Source of the DNA: Paracoccus contaminans
Lineage (GTDB): Bacteria; Pseudomonadota; Alphaproteobacteria; Rhodobacterales; Rhodobacteraceae
Assembly (NCBI RefSeq): GCF_002105555.1
Contig: NZ_CP020612.1
Coordinates: 2,596,001-2,660,000, forward strand
Length of the DNA stretch: 64,000 bases
Direction of reading: 5' to 3'
Part shown: piece by piece, positions 8,591 through 16,554 of the stretch
Numbering within the stretch: the stretch's first letter is position 1
Layout: the number at the start of each line of letters is the position of its first letter
Notes under the pieces: model-generated
Databases searched by the model: none
Seen by the model: only the letters and a program-made list of their open reading frames with translations
What the model was told of the DNA's origin: nothing
Program-made: the position numbers and the translations under genes

Positions 8591-9919
8591 ATGACGCTGA
8601 GCTTTGCCCCGGATCGGATCGAGACCTGGCCGCTGTCGCGCCTGCAGCCCTACGCGAAGAACGCGAAGGTGCACGGGGCCGACCAGGTCGTGAAGATCGC
8701 CGCCAGCATGGCCGAGTTCGGCTGGACCGTGCCTTGCCTCGTCGGCGAGGACGGGGAGCTGATCGCAGGCCATGGGCGCGTTCTGGCCGCGACCCAACTG
8801 GGGCTGACCGAGGCACCGGTCATCGTGCTCGGCCATCTGACCGAGGCCCAGCGCCGGGCCTATCGGATCGCGGACAACAAGCTGACCGAACTCGGGACAT
8901 GGGACGAGGCGCTGCTCTCGGCCGAGTTGAACGAGTTGCTGGCCGAAGACTTCGACCTGTCGCTGGTCGGGTTCTCGGACGGCGAACTCGACAAGCTACT
9001 GGCCTTCGTGCCGGAGGGGGACGGCGAGGAAGAGGGTGGCGCCGGGGGCCCCGTGCCGCCGGTCACCATCCCCGAGCCACCGCGCAACCCGGCTTCGCGG
9101 ACGGGTGATCTCTGGATCCTCGGCGACCACCGGCTGCTGTGCGGCGACAGCACCAGCGCTGCCGATGTGCGCCGCCTGATGAATGGCGAGCGGGCGATCC
9201 TGTTCGCAACGGACCCGCCGTATCTCGTCGACTACGATGGCTCGAACCATCCGACGCGGAACAAGGACTGGAGTCAGAGCTACGGCGTGACCTGGGACGA
9301 TTCCTCGCAAGGCGCGGAACTCTACGACGGCTTCATTGCCGCCGCGGTGGCGGAAGCCATCGCCGAAGATGCCGCCTGGTATTGCTGGCACGCCTCCCGC
9401 CGCCAGGCGATGCTGGAAGCCTGCTGGGACAAGGCCGGCGCGTTCGTTCACCAGCAGATCATCTGGGTCAAGGACCGCGGTGTCCTGACCCGGTCCCATT
9501 ACCTCTGGAAGCACGAGCCCTGCTTCATGGGCTGGCGCCGCCCGAACCGGCCGCCGAAGGTGGCCGAGGAAACCCTCGCATCGACGTGGGCGCTGCCCAG
9601 CTTCGCCAAGGACGACCGGCCCGACCATCCGACACCGAAGCCGCTCGATGCGTTCGGCATCCCGATGCGCCAGCATGTGGCCCGGGGCGGGCTCTGCTAC
9701 GAGCCGTTCTCGGGTTCGGGTTCGCAGATCATGGCGGGCGAGGCGAACGGCCGACGCGTCTTCGCGATGGAGATCAGCCCGGCCTATGTCGATGTCGCCG
9801 TGGAACGCTGGCAGGCGGACACCGGTCGCGAGGCAATCCTCGACGGCGATGGCCGGACCTTCGCGGCCGTAAGGGTCGAGCGACTGAGCGACAACGCAGA
9901 TGCCGACGCTGCCGCCTGA
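8591..9919 (+). CDS. Phage DNA adenine/cytosine-N4 methyltransferase with N-terminal ParB-like domain
   Basis: A 442-residue fusion. Residues 1-140 are a ParB/sulfiredoxin-like domain (ELIAGHGRVLAA, AYRIADNKLTEL). An acidic Gly/Pro linker follows, then a beta-class amino-methyltransferase: the catalytic DPPY lies near residue 207 and the AdoMet-binding FSGSGS near 371, that is, motif IV before motif I. Such ParB-methylase fusions are common in phages and are thought to protect phage DNA or change host restriction. Target sequence cannot be read. The TGA overlaps the ATG of the cytosine methyltransferase, so the two are co-expressed. Confidence 0.92.
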   Translation: MTLSFAPDRIETWPLSRLQPYAKNAKVHGADQVVKIAASMAEFGWTVPCLVGEDGELIAGHGRVLAATQLGLTEAPVIVLGHLTEAQRRAYRIADNKLTELGTWDEALLSAELNELLAEDFDLSLVGFSDGELDKLLAFVPEGDGEEEGGAGGPVPPVTIPEPPRNPASRTGDLWILGDHRLLCGDSTSAADVRRLMNGERAILFATDPPYLVDYDGSNHPTRNKDWSQSYGVTWDDSSQGAELYDGFIAAAVAEAIAEDAAWYCWHASRRQAMLEACWDKAGAFVHQQIIWVKDRGVLTRSHYLWKHEPCFMGWRRPNRPPKVAEETLASTWALPSFAKDDRPDHPTPKPLDAFGIPMRQHVARGGLCYEPFSGSGSQIMAGEANGRRVFAMEISPAYVDVAVERWQADTGREAILDGDGRTFAAVRVERLSDNADADAAA

Positions 9920-10914
9920 TGGCCGTTTACTACAACGATTCCGACCCCGCGGCCTGTGCCTGGCTGCGGGAACTGATCGCGGCCGGGCTCCTGCCTGCGG
10001 GTGAGGTGGACGAGCGGTCCATCATGGACGTGGAGCCCGCCGACCTGCGCGGCTTCACGCAATGCCATTTCTTCGCCGGGATCGGCGGCTGGCCCTACGC
10101 GCTGCGCCTCGCCGGCGTGGCCGAGGATCTTTCCGTCTGGACCGGCTCGCCGCCGTGCCAGCCGTTCAGCCAGGCCGGGCAGCGCAAGGGACAGAACGAT
10201 GACCGCCATCTCGCCCCGGCTTTTCTGCGGCTCGTCGCCGCCTGTGGGCCGAACCTCGTCTTCGGCGAGCAGGTCGCGAGCGCGGCAGTGCTCGGACCGG
10301 TTGGCGGCGCGGCTCGCGCAGCGGCTGCGGGCCCGGCTGGCTGGGCGTGGTTCGACGCTCTGGCGGCTGACCTGGAAGCGGCATCTTACGCCGTCGCGGC
10401 GGCTGATCTGCCGGCTGCGGGCATCGGCGCCCCGCACATCCGCCAGCGGCTGTTCTTCGGCGCGGTCGCCTTGGACCCAACACCAGGCGGGCTGGGCGAC
10501 GGCCTCGGCGCGGGATCACAAGGACGGATCGGAATGCCCGAACGTCCCGATCAACGCATTACTCGGCCGACAGGTCTGGCTGGCGGGTTGGCCGACGGCC
10601 GGCTCGCCCGCGACGGAGAGATACAACGCGGCCGGCAACACCGATGCGAGCCGCAGGACGCTGAAGCTGGTCGTCTGGTCGAAGTCACCGACCCCGCCGG
10701 GACCTGCGCGACGGACGGCGTCTGGCGAAATCCTGACTGGCTCTTCTGCCGGGATGGGCGCTGGCGACCGGTTGAGCCCGGAACATTCCCGCTGGCTGAT
10801 GGGATATCCGGCCGCATGGGGCTGCTGCGGGGCTACGGCAATGCGATCGTGCCGCCGCTCGCGGCGGAGTTCGTGACGGCCTTTCTGGGATCCCTGCCGG
10901 AGGGGCTGCGATGA
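9919..10914 (+). CDS. Phage C5-cytosine DNA methyltransferase (Dcm-like)
   Basis: A 331-residue protein starting in a TGATG overlap with the preceding methylase. Motif I is FFAGIGGW, motif IV with the catalytic cysteine is GSPPCQPFSQAG, motif VI is degenerate (FGEQV in place of ENV), motif VIII is IRQRLFF and motif X is GYGNAIVPP. The stretch between VIII and X, normally the target-recognition domain, is Gly/Arg/Asp-rich and looks unlike a folded domain in this frame. The +1 frame carries a plausible conserved sequence over the same bases (see the next entry). Ends in a four-base overlap with the DUF7220-like gene. Confidence 0.85.
   Translation: MAVYYNDSDPAACAWLRELIAAGLLPAGEVDERSIMDVEPADLRGFTQCHFFAGIGGWPYALRLAGVAEDLSVWTGSPPCQPFSQAGQRKGQNDDRHLAPAFLRLVAACGPNLVFGEQVASAAVLGPVGGAARAAAAGPAGWAWFDALAADLEAASYAVAAADLPAAGIGAPHIRQRLFFGAVALDPTPGGLGDGLGAGSQGRIGMPERPDQRITRPTGLAGGLADGRLARDGEIQRGRQHRCEPQDAEAGRLVEVTDPAGTCATDGVWRNPDWLFCRDGRWRPVEPGTFPLADGISGRMGLLRGYGNAIVPPLAAEFVTAFLGSLPEGLR
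10001..10876 (+). CDS. Candidate overprinted gene inside the C5 methyltransferase (+1 frame)
   Basis: The +1 frame stays open for 291 codons from a GTG. Its content is not random: LTWKRHLTPSRRLI, LRASAPRTSASGC, WLAGWPTAGSPATERYN, GEILTGSSAGMGAG and SRWLMGYPAAWG match, from memory, a widespread family of phage proteins annotated as DNA methylase-like. In that family the region before GYPxxW is a recognition-domain-like array of WPTP-type segments. The methyltransferase frame is also intact, so either the region codes for two proteins or an expressed protein switches frame. Overlap of two familiar sequences on the same bases is the observation; expression is unproved. Confidence 0.45.
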   Translation: MRWTSGPSWTWSPPTCAASRNAISSPGSAAGPTRCASPAWPRIFPSGPARRRASRSARPGSARDRTMTAISPRLFCGSSPPVGRTSSSASRSRARQCSDRLAARLAQRLRARLAGRGSTLWRLTWKRHLTPSRRLICRLRASAPRTSASGCSSARSPWTQHQAGWATASARDHKDGSECPNVPINALLGRQVWLAGWPTAGSPATERYNAAGNTDASRRTLKLVVWSKSPTPPGPARRTASGEILTGSSAGMGAGDRLSPEHSRWLMGYPAAWGCCGATAMRSCRRSRRSS

Positions 10915-11135
10915 GACAATCCCGGACCATGTCGATGGTCGAGGCAGCGACGAATGTCGTGGTCGGCTACGTACTGGCCATCGCCACGCAGATCATCGTG
11001 TTCCCGTGGTTCGGCATCGAGACCGGGCTCGCGGAGCATCTGACCATCGGCCTCGCCTTCGTCGGTGTCTCGCTGGCGCGCGGCTACCTGCTGCGGCGAC
11101 TGTTCGAGGCGATCCGGATCCGGAGTGCAGAATGA
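10911..11135 (+). CDS. Small membrane protein (DUF7220-like)
   Basis: A 74-residue protein with two hydrophobic stretches (VVVGYVLAIATQIIVFPWF and LTIGLAFVGVSLARGYLL), then a basic end. The pattern matches small two-helix proteins (DUF7220) that recur beside methyltransferases in rhodobacterial phages. The gene starts in an ATGA overlap with the methyltransferase stop. Function unknown; superinfection or membrane-linked roles are guesses. Confidence 0.7.
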   Translation: MRQSRTMSMVEAATNVVVGYVLAIATQIIVFPWFGIETGLAEHLTIGLAFVGVSLARGYLLRRLFEAIRIRSAE

Positions 11136-11139
11136 GACA

Positions 11140-11163
11140 CCGCCGCCCGAGGGTGGACGGCGG
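11140..11163. terminator. Stem-loop between convergent genes
   Basis: CCGCCG (11140-11145) pairs with CGGCGG (11158-11163) around a 12-base loop, just after the plus-strand stop at 11135 and before the minus-strand stop at 11190. There is no clear T-run, so termination is a guess from position and symmetry. Confidence 0.35.
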
Positions 11164-11189
11164 CCTTCAGTCCGTTTCGGTGCGGAGCG

Positions 11190-11774
11190 TCAGTCGCGGA
11201 TGGAGTAGACGCGGCCCCTTCCGTCGACCTTCTCGGAGGTGATGGTCAGGCCGAGCTTTTGCTTGAGCGCGCCGGCAAGCGCGCCCCTCACCGTGTGCGG
11301 CCGCCAGTCCAAGGCGGTGACGATCTCGTCGATGGTGGCGCCGCCCTCGGCGCGGAGCATCTCGATCAGCTTGGCCTGCTTCGTGCCCGTGCGCGGTGTG
11401 CGCGCCTTGGGCGCGGCGTCGGCCTCGCCGGGAGCGTCCTGCGCGGCTACGGCGCTCGGCGCCGCGTCGGCGCCCGCGGGCGCGCTGTCGCCGCCCTCCG
11501 GCTCGACGCCGATGGCGGCGCGCCCTGCGTCGGTGATGTGCAGGAGGATGGCACGGCCGTCCTCGTCGTTGCGCCAGATGCGGTTGAGCGCGGCGTCGGC
11601 CTTGGTCTCGCTGGCAATCGTCGTCTCGGCGATCAGTCCGCGCGAGAGCAGCGCGCCGACCACCTTGGCGGCGGCGCCTCCGCGGAGCGAGCCGGGGAGC
11701 GGCAGGACGTTGCGGTCCTCGCGCTGCGCGGCAGCGCTCAGGATCAGGGCTTGGGTGTCGGAAAGCTTGGTCAT
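11190..11774 (-). CDS. DUF3489 domain protein
   Basis: A 194-residue protein. The N-terminal 75 residues (LSDTQALILSAAAQREDRNV, RAAIGVE) and the C-terminal 60 residues (GTKQAKLIEMLRAEGGATI, ALDWRPHTVRGALAGALK) flank an Ala/Pro/Gly-rich linker. The C-terminal part is the DUF3489 helix-turn-helix-like domain common in alphaproteobacterial phages. It is read against the early and late genes and lies with the next gene between the two modules, the place where phage regulators often sit. DNA binding is inferred from the fold only. Confidence 0.85.
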   Translation of the reverse strand: MTKLSDTQALILSAAAQREDRNVLPLPGSLRGGAAAKVVGALLSRGLIAETTIASETKADAALNRIWRNDEDGRAILLHITDAGRAAIGVEPEGGDSAPAGADAAPSAVAAQDAPGEADAAPKARTPRTGTKQAKLIEMLRAEGGATIDEIVTALDWRPHTVRGALAGALKQKLGLTITSEKVDGRGRVYSIRD

Positions 11775-11864
11775 CGTCGTCTCCCGTATCGGGGCGCGCG
11801 GAATGCGGGCCCTTCTACGAGGTCGAGCCCGCCAGTCGGCGGGCGGGACCGGGAGCGGGTCGTC

Positions 11865-12125
11865 TCACTCGGCGTGTTCGCCTTCGCTGAAGGCCATGTC
11901 GGTGATCTCGCGCAGCTTGGCGCGGTAGTGGTTCAGGGTGCCGACATGGCCCCAGTTGATCTCGTCGGGGCTGGTCTCGAAGTGGTCGGCGCTGAGGGCG
12001 GCGAGCCGCTCCAGCATCGCGTCGATCTCCGTCTTCGCGGCGATGAAGGCGTCGAGGGCTTTGTTCGACCGCTCCCTCGAACCGGTGGCGGGAGCGGTCT
12101 CACTGTCGGTCGCGCGGCGGGTCAT
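11865..12125 (-). CDS. Small helical phage protein
   Basis: An 86-residue protein; the ATG at 12125 is chosen over an upstream in-frame start because AAGGAG lies nine bases before it. After a disordered, basic N-terminus it is mostly helical (NKALDAFIAAKTEIDAMLER, LNHYRAKLREITDMAF). No family recognised with certainty. It is divergent from the packaging genes, and a palindrome lies between the two starts. Confidence 0.6.
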   Translation of the reverse strand: MTRRATDSETAPATGSRERSNKALDAFIAAKTEIDAMLERLAALSADHFETSPDEINWGHVGTLNHYRAKLREITDMAFSEGEHAE

Positions 12126-12188
12126 CGGGCTGGCTCCTTGGGTCGAGTTGCATCGTCCTTCTGGAGGCACGTTCCCTCTGTCCGCCGC

Positions 12189-12207
12189 GCTTATCAACTC
12201 GATAAGC
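12189..12207. promoter_or_regulatory. Palindromic operator candidate in divergent region
   Basis: GCTTATC (12189-12195) and GATAAGC (12201-12207) form a perfect 7-bp inverted repeat with a five-base centre. It lies between the minus-strand start at 12125 and the packaging start at 12239, where a repressor or late activator would bind. The adjacent bases are AT-richer than the flanking genes. Confidence 0.45.
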
Positions 12208-12238
12208 ACATGATCTTGAATGATAATCGGAGCCGTCG

Positions 12239-12835
12239 ATGCGGGGCATGAGCGAGCGCCAGTACGCCGCCCATGTCGGGCTGTCGCGGGGCGCGATCCA
12301 GAAGGCGAAGACGGCCGAGCGGCTGGTCCTCTATCCGGACGGCAGCATCAACGCGGCCGCCAGCGACGCACGGCGGGCCGAGACGACAGACCCGTCGAAG
12401 ACCCGCAAGCCGCCCGCGCCCAAGCTGAAGCCTGTCCCCGAGGCGGCGGTGGCCGCTGTTGGCGACACGCTGCGCGAACAGGGGCTGGCTGTCCCGGCGG
12501 TTGGCGGCGGGACGACCTTCCTGCAGGCCAAGACGGCGAACGAGGTGCTGAAGGCGCAGGAGCGGCGCATCCGGCTCCAGAAGCTGAAGGGGGAGTTGAT
12601 CGAGCGGGCCCGCGCGCTGGCGCTGGTGTTCCGGCTTGCGCGGGAGGAACGGGATTCGTGGGTCAACTGGCCCGCGCGTGCGGCGGCACTGATGGCGGCC
12701 GAGATCTCGGCCTCGTCCAGCGACGCGACGGGCCAGCAGATCACCGTGGAGCCAGCCGCGATGCAGAAGGTGCTGGAGAGACATGTACGCGCCCACCTCG
12801 ACGAAATCGCCGAGGTCCGGCCCGACTTCCGGTGA
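12239..12835 (+). CDS. Terminase small subunit-like protein
   Basis: A 198-residue protein. The N-terminus (MSERQYAAHVGLSRGAIQKA) is a winged-helix/helix-turn-helix like that of Nu1-type terminase small subunits, followed by a disordered linker and a helical C-terminal half with VFRLAREERDSWVNWPARA. In related prophages this protein directly precedes the GpA-type large terminase, as here, with a 53-base overlap. It would recognise the packaging site and recruit the large subunit. A second ATG lies nine bases downstream. Confidence 0.75.
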   Translation: MRGMSERQYAAHVGLSRGAIQKAKTAERLVLYPDGSINAAASDARRAETTDPSKTRKPPAPKLKPVPEAAVAAVGDTLREQGLAVPAVGGGTTFLQAKTANEVLKAQERRIRLQKLKGELIERARALALVFRLAREERDSWVNWPARAAALMAAEISASSSDATGQQITVEPAAMQKVLERHVRAHLDEIAEVRPDFR

Positions 12836-14795
12836 TGACAGTGATGATTTCGGCGGCCTGACGGACTTCGACGGCGCGGGCGAGATCCTGCGCGCCTGGG
12901 GCAACGGGCTGCGGCCCGACCCGGACCTGACCGTCTCGGAATGGGCGGACCGGCACCGGATGCTCTCGGGCCGCGCCTCGGCCGAGCCCGGGCGATACCG
13001 CACGGTGCGCACGCCCTACATGCGCGAGATCATGGACCGGCTCTCGCCCGGCGATCCCACGCAGCGGATCGTGTTCATGAAGGCCGCTCAGGTCGGGGCA
13101 ACCGAGGCCGGCAACAACTGGATCGGGTTCGCGATCCACCAGGCGCCGGGGCCGATGCTCGCGGTCCAGCCGACCGTGGAACTGGCCAAGCGCAACTCGC
13201 GCCAGCGGATTGACCCGCTGATCGAGGAGAGCCCGGAGCTGCGGGAGCGGATCAAGCCGGCCCGGTCGCGGGACGCGGGTAACACGATGCTGTCGAAGGA
13301 GTTCGCGGGCGGCATCCTCATCATGACGGGTGCGAACTCGGCGGTCGGGCTGCGGTCCACCCCGGCGCGCTACATCTTCCTGGACGAGGTCGACGCCTAT
13401 CCGGCCTCGGCCGACGAGGAAGGCGACCCGGTCACGCTGGCCGAGGCCCGGTCGTTGACGTTTGCGCACCGGCGCAAGGTGTTCCTGGTCTCGACGCCGA
13501 CCATCCGGGGGCTGAGCCGGATCGAGCGGGAATTCGAGGCCAGCGACCAGCGGCGGTTCCACGTTCCATGTCCGTATTGCGGTGCGATGCAGTGGTTGAA
13601 GTTCGACCGGCTGCGCTGGCAGAAGGGCCGCCCGGAGACGGCCGAGTATCACTGCGAGGGCTGCGAGACGCCGATCGCCGAACACCACAAGACGGCGATG
13701 CTCGAGGCCGGCGAATGGCGGGCGACTACCACGGCCGCCGATCCGACCACGGTCGGGTATCACCTCTCGGCGCTCTATTCGCCGATCGGCTGGCTGAGCT
13801 GGGAGCGGATCGTGCGGTCATGGGAGGCGGCGCAGGGGTCGGACGAGGCGATCAAGGCGTTCCGCAACACCATTCTCGGCGAGACATGGGTCGAGACCGG
13901 CGAAGCCCCGGACTGGCAGCGGCTCTATGATCGTCGCGAGGCGTGGAAGCCGGGCACCGTCCCTGCGGGCGGGCTGTTCCTGACGGCCGGGGCCGATGTC
14001 CAGAAGGACCGCATCGAGGTCGATGTCTGGGCCTGGGGCCGCGGTCTGGAAAGCTGGCTGGTCGATCACCTCGTGATCGAGGGCGGGCCCGGCGATCCCG
14101 CCTGCTGGCAGGAGCTGACCGACCTGCTCGGGCGGACATGGGAACACGCCTCCGGCCAGCCGATGACGCTGGCGCGGCTCGCGATCGACTCGGGCTTCGA
14201 GACCAGCGCCGTCTATGCCTGGGCGCGCAAGGTCGGCTTCGCGCAGGTGGCGCCGGTGAAAGGCGTCGAGGGCTTCGCCCGGACGAGCCCGGTGACGGGG
14301 CCAAGCTATGTCGATGCGACCGTTGCGGGCAAGCGGCTCCGGCGCGGGGCGCGGCTCTGGACCGTCGCCACCTCGACCTTCAAGGCCGAGACCTACCGCT
14401 TCCTGCGGCAGGAGCGGCCGACGGCAGAGGAACGGGCCGAGGGCGCGGTCTTTCCGCCCGGCACGATCCACCTGCCGGACTGGGCGGACAGCGAATGGCT
14501 GAAGCAGTTGACCGCCGAGCAGCTGGTGACGGTCCGCACAAGACGCGGCTTCTCCAGGCTCGAATGGCAGAAGCTGCGCGAGCGCAACGAGGCGCTCGAC
14601 ACCCGCGTCTACGCCCGCGCGGCGGCGTGGATCCTCGGTGCGGATCGCTGGCCCGAGGCGCGCTGGGCCGATCTGGAAGGGCAGCTCGGTGTGGCAGCGA
14701 ACGGCAACCCGGATGTGGGAACCGCGACAACAGGACCAAAAGCGAGCCGACCTGCACCGCGGCGACGGACCGTGCACTCCAGCTACATGAGGTGA
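12783..14795 (+). CDS. Terminase large subunit, lambda GpA family
   Basis: A 670-residue packaging ATPase-nuclease. The ATPase half has a variant Walker A (KAAQVGATEAG, about residue 100) and Walker B FLDEVDAYP (about 197). A zinc-binding segment (CPYC...CEGCE, about 262-298) and the nuclease half with the acidic GADVQKDRIEVDVW strand follow, the order known for phage lambda GpA. Length is normal for the family. It drives DNA into the prohead and cuts at the packaging site. The start overlaps the small subunit gene by 53 bases and could be somewhat downstream. Confidence 0.95.
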   Translation: MYAPTSTKSPRSGPTSGDDSDDFGGLTDFDGAGEILRAWGNGLRPDPDLTVSEWADRHRMLSGRASAEPGRYRTVRTPYMREIMDRLSPGDPTQRIVFMKAAQVGATEAGNNWIGFAIHQAPGPMLAVQPTVELAKRNSRQRIDPLIEESPELRERIKPARSRDAGNTMLSKEFAGGILIMTGANSAVGLRSTPARYIFLDEVDAYPASADEEGDPVTLAEARSLTFAHRRKVFLVSTPTIRGLSRIEREFEASDQRRFHVPCPYCGAMQWLKFDRLRWQKGRPETAEYHCEGCETPIAEHHKTAMLEAGEWRATTTAADPTTVGYHLSALYSPIGWLSWERIVRSWEAAQGSDEAIKAFRNTILGETWVETGEAPDWQRLYDRREAWKPGTVPAGGLFLTAGADVQKDRIEVDVWAWGRGLESWLVDHLVIEGGPGDPACWQELTDLLGRTWEHASGQPMTLARLAIDSGFETSAVYAWARKVGFAQVAPVKGVEGFARTSPVTGPSYVDATVAGKRLRRGARLWTVATSTFKAETYRFLRQERPTAEERAEGAVFPPGTIHLPDWADSEWLKQLTAEQLVTVRTRRGFSRLEWQKLRERNEALDTRVYARAAAWILGADRWPEARWADLEGQLGVAANGNPDVGTATTGPKASRPAPRRRTVHSSYMR

Positions 14796-14799
14796 TCCC

Positions 14800-15015
14800 A
14801 TGGCCACGGCCACAGAGCTCCGCGCCCGCCGCGAGGCACTGGCCGCGCAGCGCGCCTCGGGCGTGGCGCGGGTGAGCTATGACGGCAAGACGGTGGACTA
14901 TCGCAGCGTCGCCGAGATCGACCGGGCCATCGAGGCCCTCGACCGCGAGATCGCGGCGGCAGAGGGGCGCCGCATCGTGCGGCAGGTCCGCGTGACGACG
15001 ACGAAGGGGCTCTGA
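14800..15015 (+). CDS. gpW-like head-tail joining protein
   Basis: A 71-residue protein in the position and size range of lambda gpW, between terminase and portal genes. It begins with a helix (ATELRARREALAAQRA), has a short beta hairpin (VARVSYDGKTVDYRS) and a second helix (IDRAIEALDREIAAAEG), the alpha-beta-alpha order of gpW. It would close the portal after packaging and let the tail attach. Confidence 0.8.
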   Translation: MATATELRARREALAAQRASGVARVSYDGKTVDYRSVAEIDRAIEALDREIAAAEGRRIVRQVRVTTTKGL

Positions 15016-15020
15016 ACGCC

Positions 15021-16550
15021 ATGGGCCTCTTCGACCGCTTCCGCCGTCCATCGCCGGGCAGCGGCGGCCCAGCCGCCGTGCGCGCCCGCCTCGAAGGTTC
15101 GATGGCGAAGCGCCGCCTGCGCGGCTGGAACCCGCCGCTCGAGAACATCAACACGCTGGTCGCCTCGGGCGGCCCGCGGCTGCTGGCGCGGTCCCGCGAG
15201 CTTGTGGTCACCAACGGCTATGCCGCCAACGCCTGCGAGGCCTTCGCCGCGAACCTCGTGGGCGACGGGATCAAGCCGTCTTCGCTGATGGGGGATGCAG
15301 ACCTGCGGGACCGGGTCCAGCGGCTCTGGCTCGCCTGGACCGACGAGGCCGATGCCGACGGGCTGACCGACTTCTACGGGCTGCAGGCCATGGTCGCGCG
15401 GGAGATGTTCGTGGCCGGCGAGTGCTTCGTCCGGCTGCGCCCGCGCCGGGCCGAGGACGGGCTGCTGGTCCCGCTGCAACTGCAGCTGCTACAGTCGGAG
15501 ATGCTGCCCTTCGAGAAGACCGAGGTGCTGCCCTCCGGCAACCGCATCCGCTGCGGGATCGAGTTCGATGCGATCGGCCGGCGCGTGGCCTATCACTTCC
15601 GCCGCCGCCATCCCGGCGACAGCACCGACCAGGGGGCGGTGATCCCGGAGACCGTGCGCATGCCCGCTGCGGACGTCCTGCACATCTACCGGCCCATCGA
15701 CGCGGGCCAGATCCGGGGCCTGCCGCACATCGCGCCGGCGATGGTGCGGCTGTTCCTGCTCGACCAGTACGACGACGCCGAGCTCGACCGGAAGAAGACC
15801 GCGGCGATGTTCGCGGGCTTCATCACCAAGACCGCCCCGGAAGAGCCGATGCTGGGCGAGGTCGAGGCGGACCTCAATGGAACGGCCATCGCCAGCCTCG
15901 AGCCCGGCACCATGCAGGTGCTGCTGCCCGGCGAGGACGTGAAGTTCTCCGCGCCCGCCGACGTGGGTGGCGGCTACGAAGCGTTCCAGTACCGCACGCT
16001 GCTCGCCGTCTCCGCCTCGCTGGGGCTGCCCTATCATCTGGTGACCGGCGACGTCCGGCAGGCGAACTATTCGAGCCTGCGGGCAGAACTGGTCGAGTTC
16101 CGGCGCCGCATCGGCCAGCTGCAGCATGGCGTCCTGGTGCACCAGCTCTGCCGGGCGGTCTGGCCGCGCTGGCTCGACACCGCGGTGCTGTCGGGCGCGC
16201 TCGATGCCGATCCGGTCGCCGCGCGGCCGGTGCAGTGGATCCCGCCGCGCTGGGACTGGGTCGATCCGCTGAAGGACATCCAGGCGCAGGTGCTGGCGAT
16301 GGGCGCCGGCATCACCTCGCGGCGCAAGGTGGTCGAGGCCACCGGCTACGACATCGAGGAAGTGGACCGCGAGAACGCGGCCGACGCCGAGCGCACGAAG
16401 CGTCTCGGCCTCAGCTACCGCACGAGTCCGGGCGAGACGCAGGGAGCGCGGGCGACCCCGGCGCAGTTGCCGGACGCAGGCGGTGACGCGGGCAGCAACG
16501 GGGGTGCCCGCGCTGACCCGGGCACCGGTGGCACATCTGAACAGGAGTGA
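15021..16550 (+). CDS. Phage portal protein, lambda gpB family
   Basis: A 509-residue protein starting five bases after the gpW-like gene. LINTLV-type N-terminal features, EAFAANLVGDGIKPSS, MVAREMFVAGECFVRLRP and the wing/stem region ending in GLPYHLVTGDVRQANYSS are typical of lambda-type portals. The last 50 residues are a disordered Gly/Ala tail. It forms the dodecameric ring at the DNA entry vertex and docks the terminase. Confidence 0.95.
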   Translation: MGLFDRFRRPSPGSGGPAAVRARLEGSMAKRRLRGWNPPLENINTLVASGGPRLLARSRELVVTNGYAANACEAFAANLVGDGIKPSSLMGDADLRDRVQRLWLAWTDEADADGLTDFYGLQAMVAREMFVAGECFVRLRPRRAEDGLLVPLQLQLLQSEMLPFEKTEVLPSGNRIRCGIEFDAIGRRVAYHFRRRHPGDSTDQGAVIPETVRMPAADVLHIYRPIDAGQIRGLPHIAPAMVRLFLLDQYDDAELDRKKTAAMFAGFITKTAPEEPMLGEVEADLNGTAIASLEPGTMQVLLPGEDVKFSAPADVGGGYEAFQYRTLLAVSASLGLPYHLVTGDVRQANYSSLRAELVEFRRRIGQLQHGVLVHQLCRAVWPRWLDTAVLSGALDADPVAARPVQWIPPRWDWVDPLKDIQAQVLAMGAGITSRRKVVEATGYDIEEVDRENAADAERTKRLGLSYRTSPGETQGARATPAQLPDAGGDAGSNGGARADPGTGGTSEQE

Positions 16551-16554
16551 GAGC

